A DNA stretch of 64,000 nt from positions 1 through 64,000 of the forward strand of contig NZ_QGTW01000014.1 in assembly GCF_003182355.1 (NCBI RefSeq), given 5' to 3'. The stretch is from Cytobacillus oceanisediminis (lineage in GTDB: Bacteria; Bacillota; Bacilli; Bacillales; Cytobacillaceae). A program made the translations under genes and the position numbers. The notes under the pieces were generated by a model that ran no database searches, was not told where the DNA came from, and saw nothing but the letters and a program-made list of their open reading frames with translations. Positions within the stretch are counted from its first letter, which is position 1; every line of letters begins with the position of its first letter. Shown here one piece after another: positions 26,321 to 35,061 of this stretch.

Positions 26321-27157
26321 CAATCTTTAAAAGACATCGGGCAAGAAGTAATAAATAAAAAGCTTGAAATAACGAAACAATTCAATGGGCTTTTAGAGGA
26401 AGGCTATGTAAAGCGTTTAAAAGCTTCACAACACGATTTAGATGCAGTAAATGAATGGAGATCCAACCTCATCGGTTTTTTGGGAGAAGCGATCATGGAG
26501 AGGAATCCAGAATCTGTGGAAGAAAAAGTCGCTGAATGGGCAAAGGCTACAGGCGAAGGAGCAGTTGAAAGCCAGCTTCCGTTGGATAAAGCTCTAAAAA
26601 CGATTAGCGCATACCGTTCTTTAACTTGGAAAGTGATTAAAGAATATGTAAAAACTAATTCTGTTGATCCAATGGAGCTTATCGAGGTATCAGATATTAT
26701 TGACCCTATTTTGGATAACGCAGCATCCATATTTAGCGCTTCCTATGTAAAAGACCATAAACGCTCTTTGGATTTAGCAAAAGAAGCAATTCAGGAACTA
26801 TCCGTACCTGTTATTGCACTAACCAAGGAAGTAGCAATTTTGCCGTTAATTGGCGAGCTCGATACATATCGTTCGAAGGTTTTGATTGAAAAGTCATTGC
26901 AAAAATGCTCAGAGCTAAAGGTTAATACGCTGATTGTTGATATGTCCGGGGTCGCGATTATCGATACAATGGTTGGACATGAAATTTTCCAGGTCGTAAA
27001 GGCTTTAAATCTGATTGGTGTTAAAGCCATTCTGACCGGTCTTAGGCCTGAAATTGCCCAATCAGTCGTTCAATTGGGTGTAAGTTTCGCAAATATCCAG
27101 GTGATGAGCAATCTTCAAGCCGTTATTTCACAAATGTCTATAGAAAATAGCATTTAA
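26318..27157 (+). CDS. RsbR-type stressosome co-antagonist (STAS domain)
   Basis: A 279-residue protein. The N-terminal helical RsbRD-type domain covers about residues 1-155. The C-terminal STAS domain begins at ELSVPVIALTKEVAILPLIGELDTYR and includes the phosphorylation region VDMSGVAIIDTMVGHEI, where the threonine of IDT is the likely site. RsbR paralogues build the stressosome that controls sigma-B release through RsbT. It is closest in layout to B. subtilis RsbRD (YqhA). No rsb partner gene is adjacent. A sigma-B type promoter before csbD elsewhere in this window shows the regulon is present. Confidence 0.87.
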   Translation: MQSLKDIGQEVINKKLEITKQFNGLLEEGYVKRLKASQHDLDAVNEWRSNLIGFLGEAIMERNPESVEEKVAEWAKATGEGAVESQLPLDKALKTISAYRSLTWKVIKEYVKTNSVDPMELIEVSDIIDPILDNAASIFSASYVKDHKRSLDLAKEAIQELSVPVIALTKEVAILPLIGELDTYRSKVLIEKSLQKCSELKVNTLIVDMSGVAIIDTMVGHEIFQVVKALNLIGVKAILTGLRPEIAQSVVQLGVSFANIQVMSNLQAVISQMSIENSI

Positions 27158-27198
27158 AGAAAGCCAGGCAGCACACATTGATTGTGCAGCCTGGCTTA
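27158..27198. terminator. Bidirectional terminator
   Basis: AAGCCAGGC and GCCTGGCTT form a 9-bp stem between convergent genes. Confidence 0.82.
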
Positions 27199-27210
27199 TA
27201 ATGGGAACAG

Positions 27211-28269
27211 TTAATCGGCTGGGTAACCCTGAGGTGAAGCGAGCTCAATTCCATTTTTATAAAAGGTTTCCGCAATTCCATGACGCAGACGGCTTTCAAA
27301 ATTTTGCTTTGCTTCAAAATGGGCAACTGGGACTTCGATAAGAAAATCCATGGCTTTATTGCGAAAATCAACAAAACGGATATCTGGAGGTGGTTTAAGC
27401 AGCACCCCGTCTGCATTTGGAATCTCCCGTACTACTACTTCGTGGAGCAGTTCTTCGACTTTTTCTGTATCTGTTCCATAGGCAACACTTATCAGTACTT
27501 GTGCCAGCATTTCTGAACCTGTCCTGTTTTTTATTATTTGTTCTATAAAATACTGGTTTGGTACGATTAGCGTCCCCTCTTTGGCTGTCCGGATGATCGT
27601 TGATCTTAAACGAATACTTTCTATTTTTCCTATCTTATTATTGATTTCGATCATCTCCCCAATTTCAACCGGCCTTTCGAACAAAATGATAATACCTGAA
27701 ATAAAGTTTCCGGCAACATTCCTCATACCGAAACCAATACCAATTCCAAGGACGCCCAATATCGCAGCTGCAGCGCTTAAATCCAGCCCTACGGTCGTTA
27801 AGCTTATCCCAAGAGCAGCAATCATAACCGTGTAGTAGACCATCCGGTTGAATGAGTAACCTAATCCTCTGTCGACCCCGTAAAACTCATAAACAGATGT
27901 TAACAGATATTTGGTTAATACCTGAACCAGCCGGTGTGCAAGCGAAACAGTTAAAAATGCGACGATAAGTAATTTGAGAGTAACATCTACTTCACCTGCG
28001 GTGAACAAGATGTAAGAAAGCCACTTTTCCTTGGAAAAGTAAAACAGAAAGAGAATGATAATCCCATAAAAAGCGGCCCAATTTACTAATGAGGCAACTC
28101 CTTGAAGAATACGCTCGTTTTGGATCGACTTCTTTTTCCCCGTTTTATTCAAGACCGTGTTGATCATCCATTTTGCAGCCAAAATTACGCCAGTAAAAAA
28201 GAGAAATAGTGCAGCTTCTTGTATAGTTACATTTTTTATTAATAGTATAGATACATTCAATTCTTCCAT
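27211..28269 (-). CDS. Small-conductance mechanosensitive channel family (MscS)
   Basis: A 352-residue membrane protein with four N-terminal hydrophobic segments, the pore-lining helix region (SAAAAILGVLGIGIGFGMRNVAGNFISG at about 165-193) and the cytoplasmic beta domain (FERPVEIGEMIEINNKIGKIESIRLRSTIIRT). It should open under membrane tension to release solutes during hypo-osmotic shock. The length and layout are normal for the larger Bacillus MscS-like proteins. Confidence 0.92.
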   Translation of the reverse strand: MEELNVSILLIKNVTIQEAALFLFFTGVILAAKWMINTVLNKTGKKKSIQNERILQGVASLVNWAAFYGIIILFLFYFSKEKWLSYILFTAGEVDVTLKLLIVAFLTVSLAHRLVQVLTKYLLTSVYEFYGVDRGLGYSFNRMVYYTVMIAALGISLTTVGLDLSAAAAILGVLGIGIGFGMRNVAGNFISGIIILFERPVEIGEMIEINNKIGKIESIRLRSTIIRTAKEGTLIVPNQYFIEQIIKNRTGSEMLAQVLISVAYGTDTEKVEELLHEVVVREIPNADGVLLKPPPDIRFVDFRNKAMDFLIEVPVAHFEAKQNFESRLRHGIAETFYKNGIELASPQGYPAD

Positions 28270-28422
28270 ATAACACTCACCTGTTTAATTGCTAATGTTT
28301 ATCTATTCCTTCTTTTAGGGCTTATTAAACAGAAGAAGCGTTCAAACCAGCTTTGTGTTTAACAATGACAAAAAAAAGGAAAGGTGAATATTAAATACAT
28401 AATGTAAGGTTGGGGTATGTGA

Positions 28423-29505
28423 ATGTGGATTAACAAACCATTTTTTAAATATGCAACAGGCATAATTTTGGTTTTAATCATCATTTTTCTTTTAGGAAAA
28501 ATTGATTACTTTCTGTGGCCAATCCGTGCTTTGATTGCCACAATCTTTTTTCCTTTACTAATTGCTGGTCTCTTCTATTATATTCTAAGGCCGCTCGTTA
28601 GGCTGGCTTCCAATATCATGCCAAAAACAGCAAGCATACTACTAGTGTTTGCGGCGGTAGCTGGCTTGATATACTTAGGGAGCAGTTTTGCCGGATCCTT
28701 GATAGGCAATCAAATTACCGAATTAACCGGGAATTTGCCTGAAAAAGTAAAGGATGTATCCAAAGAAACAGAAGAAGTGGTTGAAGAAAACAATATGGGA
28801 ATGTTTTCATACAAGAATCTCGAGAACAAGGCTGTCTCCTATTTTAAATCGATTTTATCCGGTGCAGGCGAAAACATCATGAATATATTCAGTACGATTA
28901 CCAGCATCGCTACAGTACTCGTCGTTGTACCTTTTATATTATTTTACTTTTTAAAAGATGATCATAAGCTTCGCCCCTTCCTATTAAAATATTTGCCGGA
29001 TAAACACGAGCATGAGGGGAACAAAATTCTTACAGATGTGGATAAAACCTTATTTTCCTATGTCATTGGACAGTTCATTATCGCAGTTGTTGACGGGACA
29101 CTTATGTACATTGGTTTCCTCATTATTGGTCTTGATTACGCTTTAATCTTGGCGATTTTTGCGATGTTCCTGACAGTCGTCCCATTTCTCGGCCCCATTC
29201 TGGGAGTAATCCCTGCCATTTTTGTCGGCATGATGCAAAGCCCAACAATGGTGCTTAAAATTTTAGGCGTACTTGTTGTTGTACAGCAGCTGGAAGGAAA
29301 TCTTGTATCTCCTTATGTAATGGGCCATAGGCTGAACCTTCATCCCTTAACGGTCATTATTTTGCTGCTCGTAGCAGGATCCCTGTACGGCTTCATCGGA
29401 ATTCTCATAGCCATTCCTTTATACTCAGTTATTAAGGTGCTGGTCAAAGACTTCAAGAGATTTTACAGATTAAGAACAAGAGAAAGTATTTTATCGGAAG
29501 AATAG
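28423..29505 (+). CDS. AI-2E family (PerM/YueF-like) transporter
   Basis: A 360-residue membrane protein with about eight hydrophobic segments. The signature is in the C-terminal half: DYALILAIFAMFLTVVPFLGPILGVIPA and VVQQLEGNLVSPYVMGHRLNLHPLTVI. Members include the proposed AI-2 exporter TqsA and some Na+/H+ antiporters; substrate cannot be assigned. ATG 28423 follows a GGGG-containing weak SD. Confidence 0.88.
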   Translation: MWINKPFFKYATGIILVLIIIFLLGKIDYFLWPIRALIATIFFPLLIAGLFYYILRPLVRLASNIMPKTASILLVFAAVAGLIYLGSSFAGSLIGNQITELTGNLPEKVKDVSKETEEVVEENNMGMFSYKNLENKAVSYFKSILSGAGENIMNIFSTITSIATVLVVVPFILFYFLKDDHKLRPFLLKYLPDKHEHEGNKILTDVDKTLFSYVIGQFIIAVVDGTLMYIGFLIIGLDYALILAIFAMFLTVVPFLGPILGVIPAIFVGMMQSPTMVLKILGVLVVVQQLEGNLVSPYVMGHRLNLHPLTVIILLLVAGSLYGFIGILIAIPLYSVIKVLVKDFKRFYRLRTRESILSEE

Positions 29506-29519
29506 TTAGTTGTTTAGTT

Positions 29520-29548
29520 GGAGCTGCCAAACCGGCAGCTCCTTTTTT
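29520..29548 (+). terminator. Terminator of the AI-2E-type gene
   Basis: A perfect 9-bp GC-rich stem (GGAGCTGCC with GGCAGCTCC) followed by TTTTTT. Confidence 0.93.
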
Positions 29549-29634
29549 GGGGAGATAATTCGAATGATATGAATCTTTATTAATAAAACAGTATAATAGG
29601 AATTGTATGGAAATATTTTGAGAGGGGTTTTATC

Positions 29635-30684
29635 ATGGCTTACCCAAACACAAACGAAACAATAAGTTTATTAAAAGAAATCGTGTCTATCCCGAGTCCT
29701 TCCGGAAATACGAATGAAGTGATTAAATATGTGGAAAAGTTTTTAAATGAGCTGAATGTAGAAACTAAAAGAAACCGCAAAGGCGGTCTGATTGCAACTC
29801 TGCCAGGCAAAGATGATGCCAATCATCGGATGCTCACAGCACATGTCGATACTCTTGGTGCGATCGTAAAAGAAATTAAACCGAGTGGTCGCCTTAAAAT
29901 TGATTTGATAGGCGGTTTCAAGTACAACTCTATTGAAGGCGAATATTGTGAAATTGAAACGTCCTCCGGCAAAAAATTTACCGGCACAATACTTATGCAC
30001 CAGACCTCAGTCCATGTATACAAGGATGCCGGCAAGGCAGAAAGAAACCAGGATAATATGGAAGTCCGTATAGATGAAAAGGTTCAAAATGCAGAGGATG
30101 TCCGCGCTCTTGGCATTGAGGTCGGGGACTTTGTTTCCTTCGATCCTCGCGTTCAAACGACACCTTCAGGGTTTATTAAGTCCCGCCACCTTGATGACAA
30201 AGCAAGTGTCGCCATCCTTCTACAGCTTATTAAACAGGTGAAGTCGGATAATATTGAGATGCCATATACAACTCACTTTCTTATTTCCAATAATGAAGAA
30301 ATCGGCTATGGCGGCAACTCAAACATCACACCTGAAACGGTAGAGTATCTGGCTGTCGATATGGGTGCTATGGGAGATGGGCAATCAACAGATGAATATA
30401 CAGTTTCCATATGTGTAAAGGACGCAAGCGGCCCCTACCATTACGAATTAAGAAAGCGGCTTGTTCAGTTGGCACAAAAGCATGAGATTGGCTACAAACT
30501 CGATATCTATCCTTTCTACGGATCCGATGCATCAGCTGCTATCCGTGCCGGACATGATATCGTACACGGATTGATTGGGCCAGGAATTGACTCTTCCCAT
30601 GCTTTTGAGCGTACACATGAAGGTTCAATTGAAAATACAGCCAAATTGCTGTACCACTATGTACAATCAGAGATGGTACTATAA
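29635..30684 (+). CDS. M42 family metallopeptidase (YsdC/FrvX/CelM-like)
   Basis: A 349-residue di-metal aminopeptidase. Metal-binding and catalytic motifs are visible in order: TAHVDTLG, RHLDDKAS, SNNEEIGYGGNS, VDMGAMGDG and SSHAFERTHEGSI. Family members form large tetrahedral complexes that trim peptides in the cytoplasm. ATG 29635 follows AGAGGGG. It is monocistronic. Confidence 0.93.
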   Translation: MAYPNTNETISLLKEIVSIPSPSGNTNEVIKYVEKFLNELNVETKRNRKGGLIATLPGKDDANHRMLTAHVDTLGAIVKEIKPSGRLKIDLIGGFKYNSIEGEYCEIETSSGKKFTGTILMHQTSVHVYKDAGKAERNQDNMEVRIDEKVQNAEDVRALGIEVGDFVSFDPRVQTTPSGFIKSRHLDDKASVAILLQLIKQVKSDNIEMPYTTHFLISNNEEIGYGGNSNITPETVEYLAVDMGAMGDGQSTDEYTVSICVKDASGPYHYELRKRLVQLAQKHEIGYKLDIYPFYGSDASAAIRAGHDIVHGLIGPGIDSSHAFERTHEGSIENTAKLLYHYVQSEMVL

Positions 30685-30694
30685 TGTTATTTTA

Positions 30695-30752
30695 AAAAAA
30701 CTGCACCTCCAATTGTTAGATGTGCCTAACAATTGGGGGAGGGCAGTTCATC
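30695..30752. terminator. Long bidirectional terminator hairpin
   Basis: AACTGC-CCTCCAATTGTTAG pairs with CTAACAATTGG-AGGGCAGTT, a stem of about 20 bp with small bulges between convergent genes. Confidence 0.85.
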
Positions 30753-30753
30753 T

Positions 30754-31317
30754 TTATGGCGTTTTTTCTATTTCCGGGGGCCTCTTCCCTCTTTGCAGCT
30801 CCCAGATGGAAAGGCCGAAATCCATTTGCAGGTGAGGATTATCCTTAAAATGCTTCCAGTCCCCTCCCCATTCAAAACCGAGGTCCTTGGCAATCCCGAC
30901 AACCTCCAACCAATCTGCTCTGGCATTGCCATTCCCGTCGTATTGCATGTCCCAAATCACCTGGCCATCAACAGACAGCAGCGCAAAATCAATGGCCAGT
31001 CCAAAGTTATGGTAAGACTCTCCGCCCTTTGCATGTGTAACAATGCTGCCTTCTTTTGAACGCCCGTTTTCATAAAGGGCGTCCTGCTCTTCGATACTTC
31101 TAAAATCCTGGGTAATCACCACATTAATCCCTCTATCTGCGGCCTTCGCAATGAGCTCATCCTTCTTCTCTTCAACCACAGGATGCAGAGCGGTTGGAGG
31201 CGGCACATCTTTTAAAAATGGTTCTTTTGCTTGCTGTATATATTGATAGAAAATGAGTCCAACTGTAGTTATGACTAATAAAAATAGAAGAAAGCTCCCT
31301 AATTGTTTAAAAAACAA
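30754..31317 (-). CDS. M15-family peptidoglycan endopeptidase (CwlK-like)
   Basis: A 187-residue protein with an N-terminal membrane anchor (about residues 7-26) and a VanY/CwlK-type zinc peptidase domain outside the cell. The zinc-site motifs are ESYHNFGLAIDFAL (HxxxxxxD) and GGDWKHFKDNPHLQMDFG. CwlK cleaves the L-Ala-D-Glu bond in peptidoglycan stem peptides. The start is TTG 31317, eight or nine bases after AAAGGA. Confidence 0.88.
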   Translation of the reverse strand: MFFKQLGSFLLFLLVITTVGLIFYQYIQQAKEPFLKDVPPPTALHPVVEEKKDELIAKAADRGINVVITQDFRSIEEQDALYENGRSKEGSIVTHAKGGESYHNFGLAIDFALLSVDGQVIWDMQYDGNGNARADWLEVVGIAKDLGFEWGGDWKHFKDNPHLQMDFGLSIWELQRGKRPPEIEKTP

Positions 31318-31698
31318 AATATTATGTCCTTTCTTTGCTAGGTCTTGAAGTAGATACGTCTCTTATTTTAGCAAGATTTTGAGGAAAGTTCACTTATAAG
31401 AGGCTGTATTGTACCAATGGGATTTTTGGGCTACGAAACCGGCTGTTTTGCGCCCTTTTCACGTCGATTAAAACAGTTACTTCGTTCATTTCAACCTGCC
31501 TTACATCGTGGGTCGTTGAATGTGTCGAAATCTGCTTTTTTCGTCGAACCGTACTCTATTTACGTTGTCAAAGGGTTATGTGTCAACTCCTACCTTTGCT
31601 CACAGCACTTATTACATATATAAACTTAAGAGATAAATTACTATTTTATAACCAAAAAATACGCCGGCAAGAACCGGCGCATTCCTTCATTAATGTTA
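31318..31698. other. Intergenic region without a recognisable gene
   Basis: About 380 bases. The segment 31410-31620 is less AT-rich than normal spacers here and has an open frame of 68 codons starting at 31417, but no SD, no promoter and no family resemblance that I can name. It may be a decayed gene or an unlisted repeat. Confidence 0.45.
31654..31680 (-). terminator. Terminator of metNIQ
   Basis: CGCCGG and CCGGCG form a short GC-rich stem; TATTTTTTGG follows on the minus strand. Confidence 0.85.
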
Positions 31699-32529
31699 TT
31701 ATTGATTTTCCATCCATTCTGGTTTGCCAAAGCCTTTGAACTGTTCATCAATGACTTTCTCAAATTCAGCTGACTCAACAGCCTCTTTTAGGTCTTTGGC
31801 AAATTGGGCATCTTCATTTTTCGTGTCAATGACCACACGATTGCGGTATTGATCCGGCATTTTTTCAAGCTGCAGTGCATCAAGCAGATCCATTTTTGCA
31901 GCTAAGGCAAAGTTCCCTGGAACAGCTGACAAATCTACACTGTCTACCGCACGAGGAAGCTGGGCAGCTTCGATTGGTTTAAATTTAAGGTTTTTTACAT
32001 TGTTTTCTACATCCTTCTCAGAAACAGTAAGCGGATCTGCATCCGGATTTAATGTGATTATTCCTGCATCCTCGAGAATCAAGAAAGCGCGTGCTGCATT
32101 TGTTGGATCGTTTGGAATAGCAATCGCTGCACCGTCTTCAATTTCTTCAAGTGAAGCGAACTTTTTAGAGTAGATTCCCATCGGTGCGGTTGGAACCACC
32201 ACTACCTCCGATAACTCGATGTTATGTTCTTTTGCGAAGTTTTCCATGTACACTTTATGCTGGAATAAGTTTGCATCCAGATCTCCTTTTGAAAGAGCCA
32301 GATTTGGCTGGATATAATCACTGAATTCAACTACTTTCACTGTATAGCCTTTATCTTCAAGTACTGGTTTAATTGCCTTGCTAACCATGTCACTGTATGG
32401 GCCAGATGTAGCCCCGATTGTAACTTCCTTTTTATCGCTGCTTGCTTCTGAGGATGAATCTTCGCTGCCGCATGCTGCCAATATGCCCAATGTAAGTACA
32501 AGCATGAATAGTAATCCAAGTTTTTTCAT
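31699..32529 (-). CDS. metQ: Methionine ABC transporter substrate-binding lipoprotein
   Basis: A 276-residue NlpA-family lipoprotein: the signal peptide ends in the lipobox LAAC with Cys at 20, followed by a Ser-rich linker and the MetQ fold (TIGATSGPYSDMV, LDANLFQHKVYMENF, AIAIPNDPTNAARAFLILED). It binds methionine outside the membrane and hands it to MetI. It is the last gene of metNIQ, 107 bases after metI, and is under the SAM riboswitch at 34422. Confidence 0.96.
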   Translation of the reverse strand: MKKLGLLFMLVLTLGILAACGSEDSSSEASSDKKEVTIGATSGPYSDMVSKAIKPVLEDKGYTVKVVEFSDYIQPNLALSKGDLDANLFQHKVYMENFAKEHNIELSEVVVVPTAPMGIYSKKFASLEEIEDGAAIAIPNDPTNAARAFLILEDAGIITLNPDADPLTVSEKDVENNVKNLKFKPIEAAQLPRAVDSVDLSAVPGNFALAAKMDLLDALQLEKMPDQYRNRVVIDTKNEDAQFAKDLKEAVESAEFEKVIDEQFKGFGKPEWMENQ

Positions 32530-32635
32530 TTCCCTTTTCCCCCTGTTATGTTTTTTAGACTATCGTCTATAGGTTCGATTCATTTAGTGGAGGTTTAAGG
32601 CTATCGCCGAGATTCCGCCGCCCCCACTTCTTTAT

Positions 32636-33301
32636 CTATCTTTTATCAACTAATCTTGCAATCCTGTCTCCAGCAAATTGGAATATTTGGACCAGGCAAA
32701 TTAGAATAATAACGGTTGTAAACATAACTGTATTATCATATCGGTAATATCCAAAGCGAATGGCCAGGTCACCCACACCTCCGCCGCCAACAATGCCTGC
32801 CATCGCTGAGTATGCGACAAGGCTGATGACTGTGATTGTAATCCCCTGGATAATTCCAGGTTTTGCTTCAGGGACAAGGACGTCCTTTATAATCATCCAC
32901 GGTGATGCTCCAACAGCTACAGCTGCTTCAATCACCCCTTTATCGATCTCACGCAAAGACTGTTCGACCATTCTTGCGAAAAAGGGAATGGCTGCTACTG
33001 AAAGTGAAACAGATGCTGCAGTCGGTCCAATGGTTGTGCCAGTAATCAAATTGGCTAAAGGCAAAAGTGCAATCAGCAAAATAATAAATGGAATAGACCG
33101 TACCATATTGACGGTAAAGCCAACAATACTTTTAAAAGCTGTATTCTCCAAAAATAGCCCTTTATCTGTTACAAATAGCAGCACGCCTGTCGGCAGGCCC
33201 ACAACAATGGCTATTATTATTGAAATGCCAACCATATAGATTGTTTCAAAGAATGCTTTATTTAGTTCTGGCAATATACTTAATAAACTATCAAGCTGCA
33301 T
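32636..33301 (-). CDS. metI: Methionine ABC transporter permease
   Basis: A 221-residue permease with five membrane segments and the EAA loop EAAVAVGASPWMIIKDVLVPEAKPGI at about residues 133-158, which contacts MetN. It overlaps the end of metN by 11 bases, so the two are translationally coupled. Confidence 0.96.
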   Translation of the reverse strand: MQLDSLLSILPELNKAFFETIYMVGISIIIAIVVGLPTGVLLFVTDKGLFLENTAFKSIVGFTVNMVRSIPFIILLIALLPLANLITGTTIGPTAASVSLSVAAIPFFARMVEQSLREIDKGVIEAAVAVGASPWMIIKDVLVPEAKPGIIQGITITVISLVAYSAMAGIVGGGGVGDLAIRFGYYRYDNTVMFTTVIILICLVQIFQFAGDRIARLVDKR

Positions 33302-34304
33302 CCCGAATCACCTCCAAATTTCTTGTTCGATCAGTAATATAATGGATGGCACGTTCTATCTCGAGCGGCGCACCTGTAAGTTCCATCACAAATATCCCAA
33401 GCGGTGTTTCCTGTATATACTCAATTTTTCCGTGAAGAATATTACCTTTAACTTTAAATTGCTGAAATACATCTGAGATGACGGATTCCTCTGCGATGCT
33501 GCCCTGGAAATATATTTTTATAATCTTTCCATTCCGTTCCTTTAAAAGCTTTTCGGGCAAATCAAATTGAAGGATACTGTTAATAAAGTCTTTTGTCAGC
33601 GGCTGCTGAGGATTTGAGAAAAGATCGTACACTTTTCCCTCCTCGATCACTTTTCCATCCTGCATGACGGCCATCCGATCGCAAATATCTTTAACAACCT
33701 CCATCTCATGGGTGATTAATACAATGGTTAAACCAAGCTCTTTATTAATTTTCTTCAAAAGTGACAGGATCGATTTCGTTGTGCTCGGGTCCAATGCAGA
33801 TGTTGCTTCATCGCATAGGAGGACGGATGGATTGTTGGCCAATGCCCGGGCAATTCCAACCCTTTGTTTTTGACCTCCGCTTAACTGTGAAGGATAGACA
33901 TCCCGCTTATCCGTTAACCCCACCATATCAAGCAATTCTTTCACTCTCGCATCTATTTCGCTCTTGGTCTTATGTGCTGCTTTTAAAGCAAAAGCTATAT
34001 TTTCAAAGACTGTTTTCGAACTAACCAGGTGAAAATGCTGGAAAATCATACCGATTTTTAATCGTGCCTGGCGCAGCTCTTTTTTTCCTAATGAGGTTAA
34101 AGATAGTCCATCAATTTTTATTTCCCCTGAAGTCGGCTTTTCCAATAAGTTTAAACACCTGAGCAACGAGCTTTTACCTGCACCGCTGTATCCTACAATT
34201 CCGAAAATTTCTCCTTTTTCCACTGTAAGCGACACATGGTCAACACCTGTTACTCTCCCTTTTTTTGTTTCATACACTTTTACCATATCTTTAATTTCTA
34301 TCAT
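33291..34304 (-). CDS. metN: Methionine ABC transporter ATPase
   Basis: A 337-residue ATPase: Walker A GYSGAGKSS, Q-loop, signature LSGGQKQRVGIARALA, Walker B VLLCDEATSALDP, and a C-terminal NIL regulatory domain (about 265-335) that senses methionine in this family. The longer frame starts at 34322, but ATG 34304 lies behind GGGGGGAT and matches the family N-terminus (MIEIKDMVKVY), so I use it. It is the first gene of metNIQ. The leader contains a SAM-I riboswitch and a short repeat copy. Confidence 0.96.
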   Translation of the reverse strand: MIEIKDMVKVYETKKGRVTGVDHVSLTVEKGEIFGIVGYSGAGKSSLLRCLNLLEKPTSGEIKIDGLSLTSLGKKELRQARLKIGMIFQHFHLVSSKTVFENIAFALKAAHKTKSEIDARVKELLDMVGLTDKRDVYPSQLSGGQKQRVGIARALANNPSVLLCDEATSALDPSTTKSILSLLKKINKELGLTIVLITHEMEVVKDICDRMAVMQDGKVIEEGKVYDLFSNPQQPLTKDFINSILQFDLPEKLLKERNGKIIKIYFQGSIAEESVISDVFQQFKVKGNILHGKIEYIQETPLGIFVMELTGAPLEIERAIHYITDRTRNLEVIRDAA

Positions 34305-34342
34305 GCAGATCCCCCCGTTCATTCGCCCCTATTTCAAATAAT

Positions 34343-34415
34343 CTATTAAACTTGCCTGTTGATTTCCGCTCCAAACAACAAAGCGCCAAAATCATCAAAC
34401 AGTTTTAATATAGCC
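34343..34415 (+). repeat. Dispersed intergenic repeat, copy R3 (internally deleted)
   Basis: Only the two ends of the element remain: TATTAAACTTGCCTGTTGAT, TTCCGCTCCA, then directly the 3' end (AACAAAGCGCCAAAATCATC) and AGTTTTAATATAGCC. The GC-rich centre seen in R1, R2, R4 and R5 is missing. It sits between the riboswitch terminator and metN, so it is part of the metN leader RNA (antisense to its listed strand). Confidence 0.72.
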
Positions 34416-34421
34416 TTTTTC

Positions 34422-34578
34422 AAATAAAAAACCTCTTTCCATTCGGAAAGAGGCATCGCGTATGTATTACGACTTATCTTTCAGAATAAAATCATTCTGC
34501 AGGAAGTGGCACCGTTCCAAAATGGAGGTTGCCGGACGTCATTGGGCCTGATCCCTCAGTCACTCTTGATAAGTTAGC
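34422..34578 (-). ncRNA. SAM-I riboswitch (S-box) of metNIQ
   Basis: On the minus strand: CTTATCAAGAG, GAGGGATCAGGCCC, CCGGCAACC, GGTGCCA...TTCCTGC, the standard S-box core order. The expression platform is a terminator at 34422-34453 (CCTCTTTCC with GGAAAGAGG, then a T-rich run). With SAM bound, the transcript should stop before metN, so methionine uptake is on when SAM is low. Confidence 0.95.
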
Positions 34579-34722
34579 TATTAAGTTGTTAGTGAAAATA
34601 TTATATCCATACAAAAGAATTGTCAATAAGCTTTTTATATTCAAACAATTAAAGGAAACGCTTTCAACGTTGCGGCTGTAAGAAAAAAGTTTTTATAGGA
34701 AATATTTATAATTGTTTGTTTT

Positions 34723-34747
34723 GTTTTAATAGATGTCCTGCGGGTAA
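34723..34747 (+). promoter_or_regulatory. Sigma-B type promoter of csbD
   Basis: GTTTTAA at 34723-34729, a 12-base spacer, then GGGTAA at 34742-34747. This is close to the Bacillus sigma-B consensus (GTTTAA, 12-14, GGGTAT) and lies about 40 bases before the csbD start. CsbD-type genes are classic sigma-B targets. Confidence 0.8.
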
Positions 34748-34788
34748 ATAAAAAGCAAGAAATAATTAGACAAGGAGGAAATTCCAAA

Positions 34789-34980
34789 ATGAATCGAGAC
34801 CAAACAAACGGCAATGTTGATCAATTAAAAGGCGAACTGAAAAAACAATACGGCAAATTTACAAATAATGAATCAAAAGAAGCTGAAGGAAATATGGATA
34901 AAATGAAAGGCCAAGCTAAAGAAAAATGGGGCGATGCCAAAGAAGCCCTCTCCAAAACTTTTAATGATTCAAGAGATTAA
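34789..34980 (+). CDS. CsbD-family stress protein
   Basis: A 63-residue hydrophilic, charged protein with the CsbD pattern (GNVDQLKGELKKQYGKFTNNE, then EGNMDKMKGQAKEKWGDAK). Function is unknown beyond general stress. ATG 34789 follows AAGGAGGAA. The promoter at 34723 is of sigma-B type, which suits the family. Confidence 0.92.
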   Translation: MNRDQTNGNVDQLKGELKKQYGKFTNNESKEAEGNMDKMKGQAKEKWGDAKEALSKTFNDSRD

Positions 34981-34983
34981 TAA

Positions 34984-35023
34984 AAAAGTAACCAACGCGT
35001 TCGAGCCGTTGGTTACTTTTTTT
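34984..35023 (+). terminator. Terminator of csbD
   Basis: AAAGTAACCAACG pairs with CGTTGGTTACTTT, followed by seven T; it can also serve the convergent hydrolase gene. Confidence 0.92.
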
Positions 35024-35061
35024 CATTTCTATGTTTCATTCCAATATAAATGGGTAATAAA

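Larger units (their letters stand above)
34323..34788. other. Divergent metN / csbD intergenic region
   Basis: From left to right: repeat copy R3 (34343-34415), the SAM-I riboswitch with its terminator (34422-34578), about 140 AT-rich bases that should hold the metN promoter, and the sigma-B type promoter of csbD (34723-34747). Confidence 0.8.
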
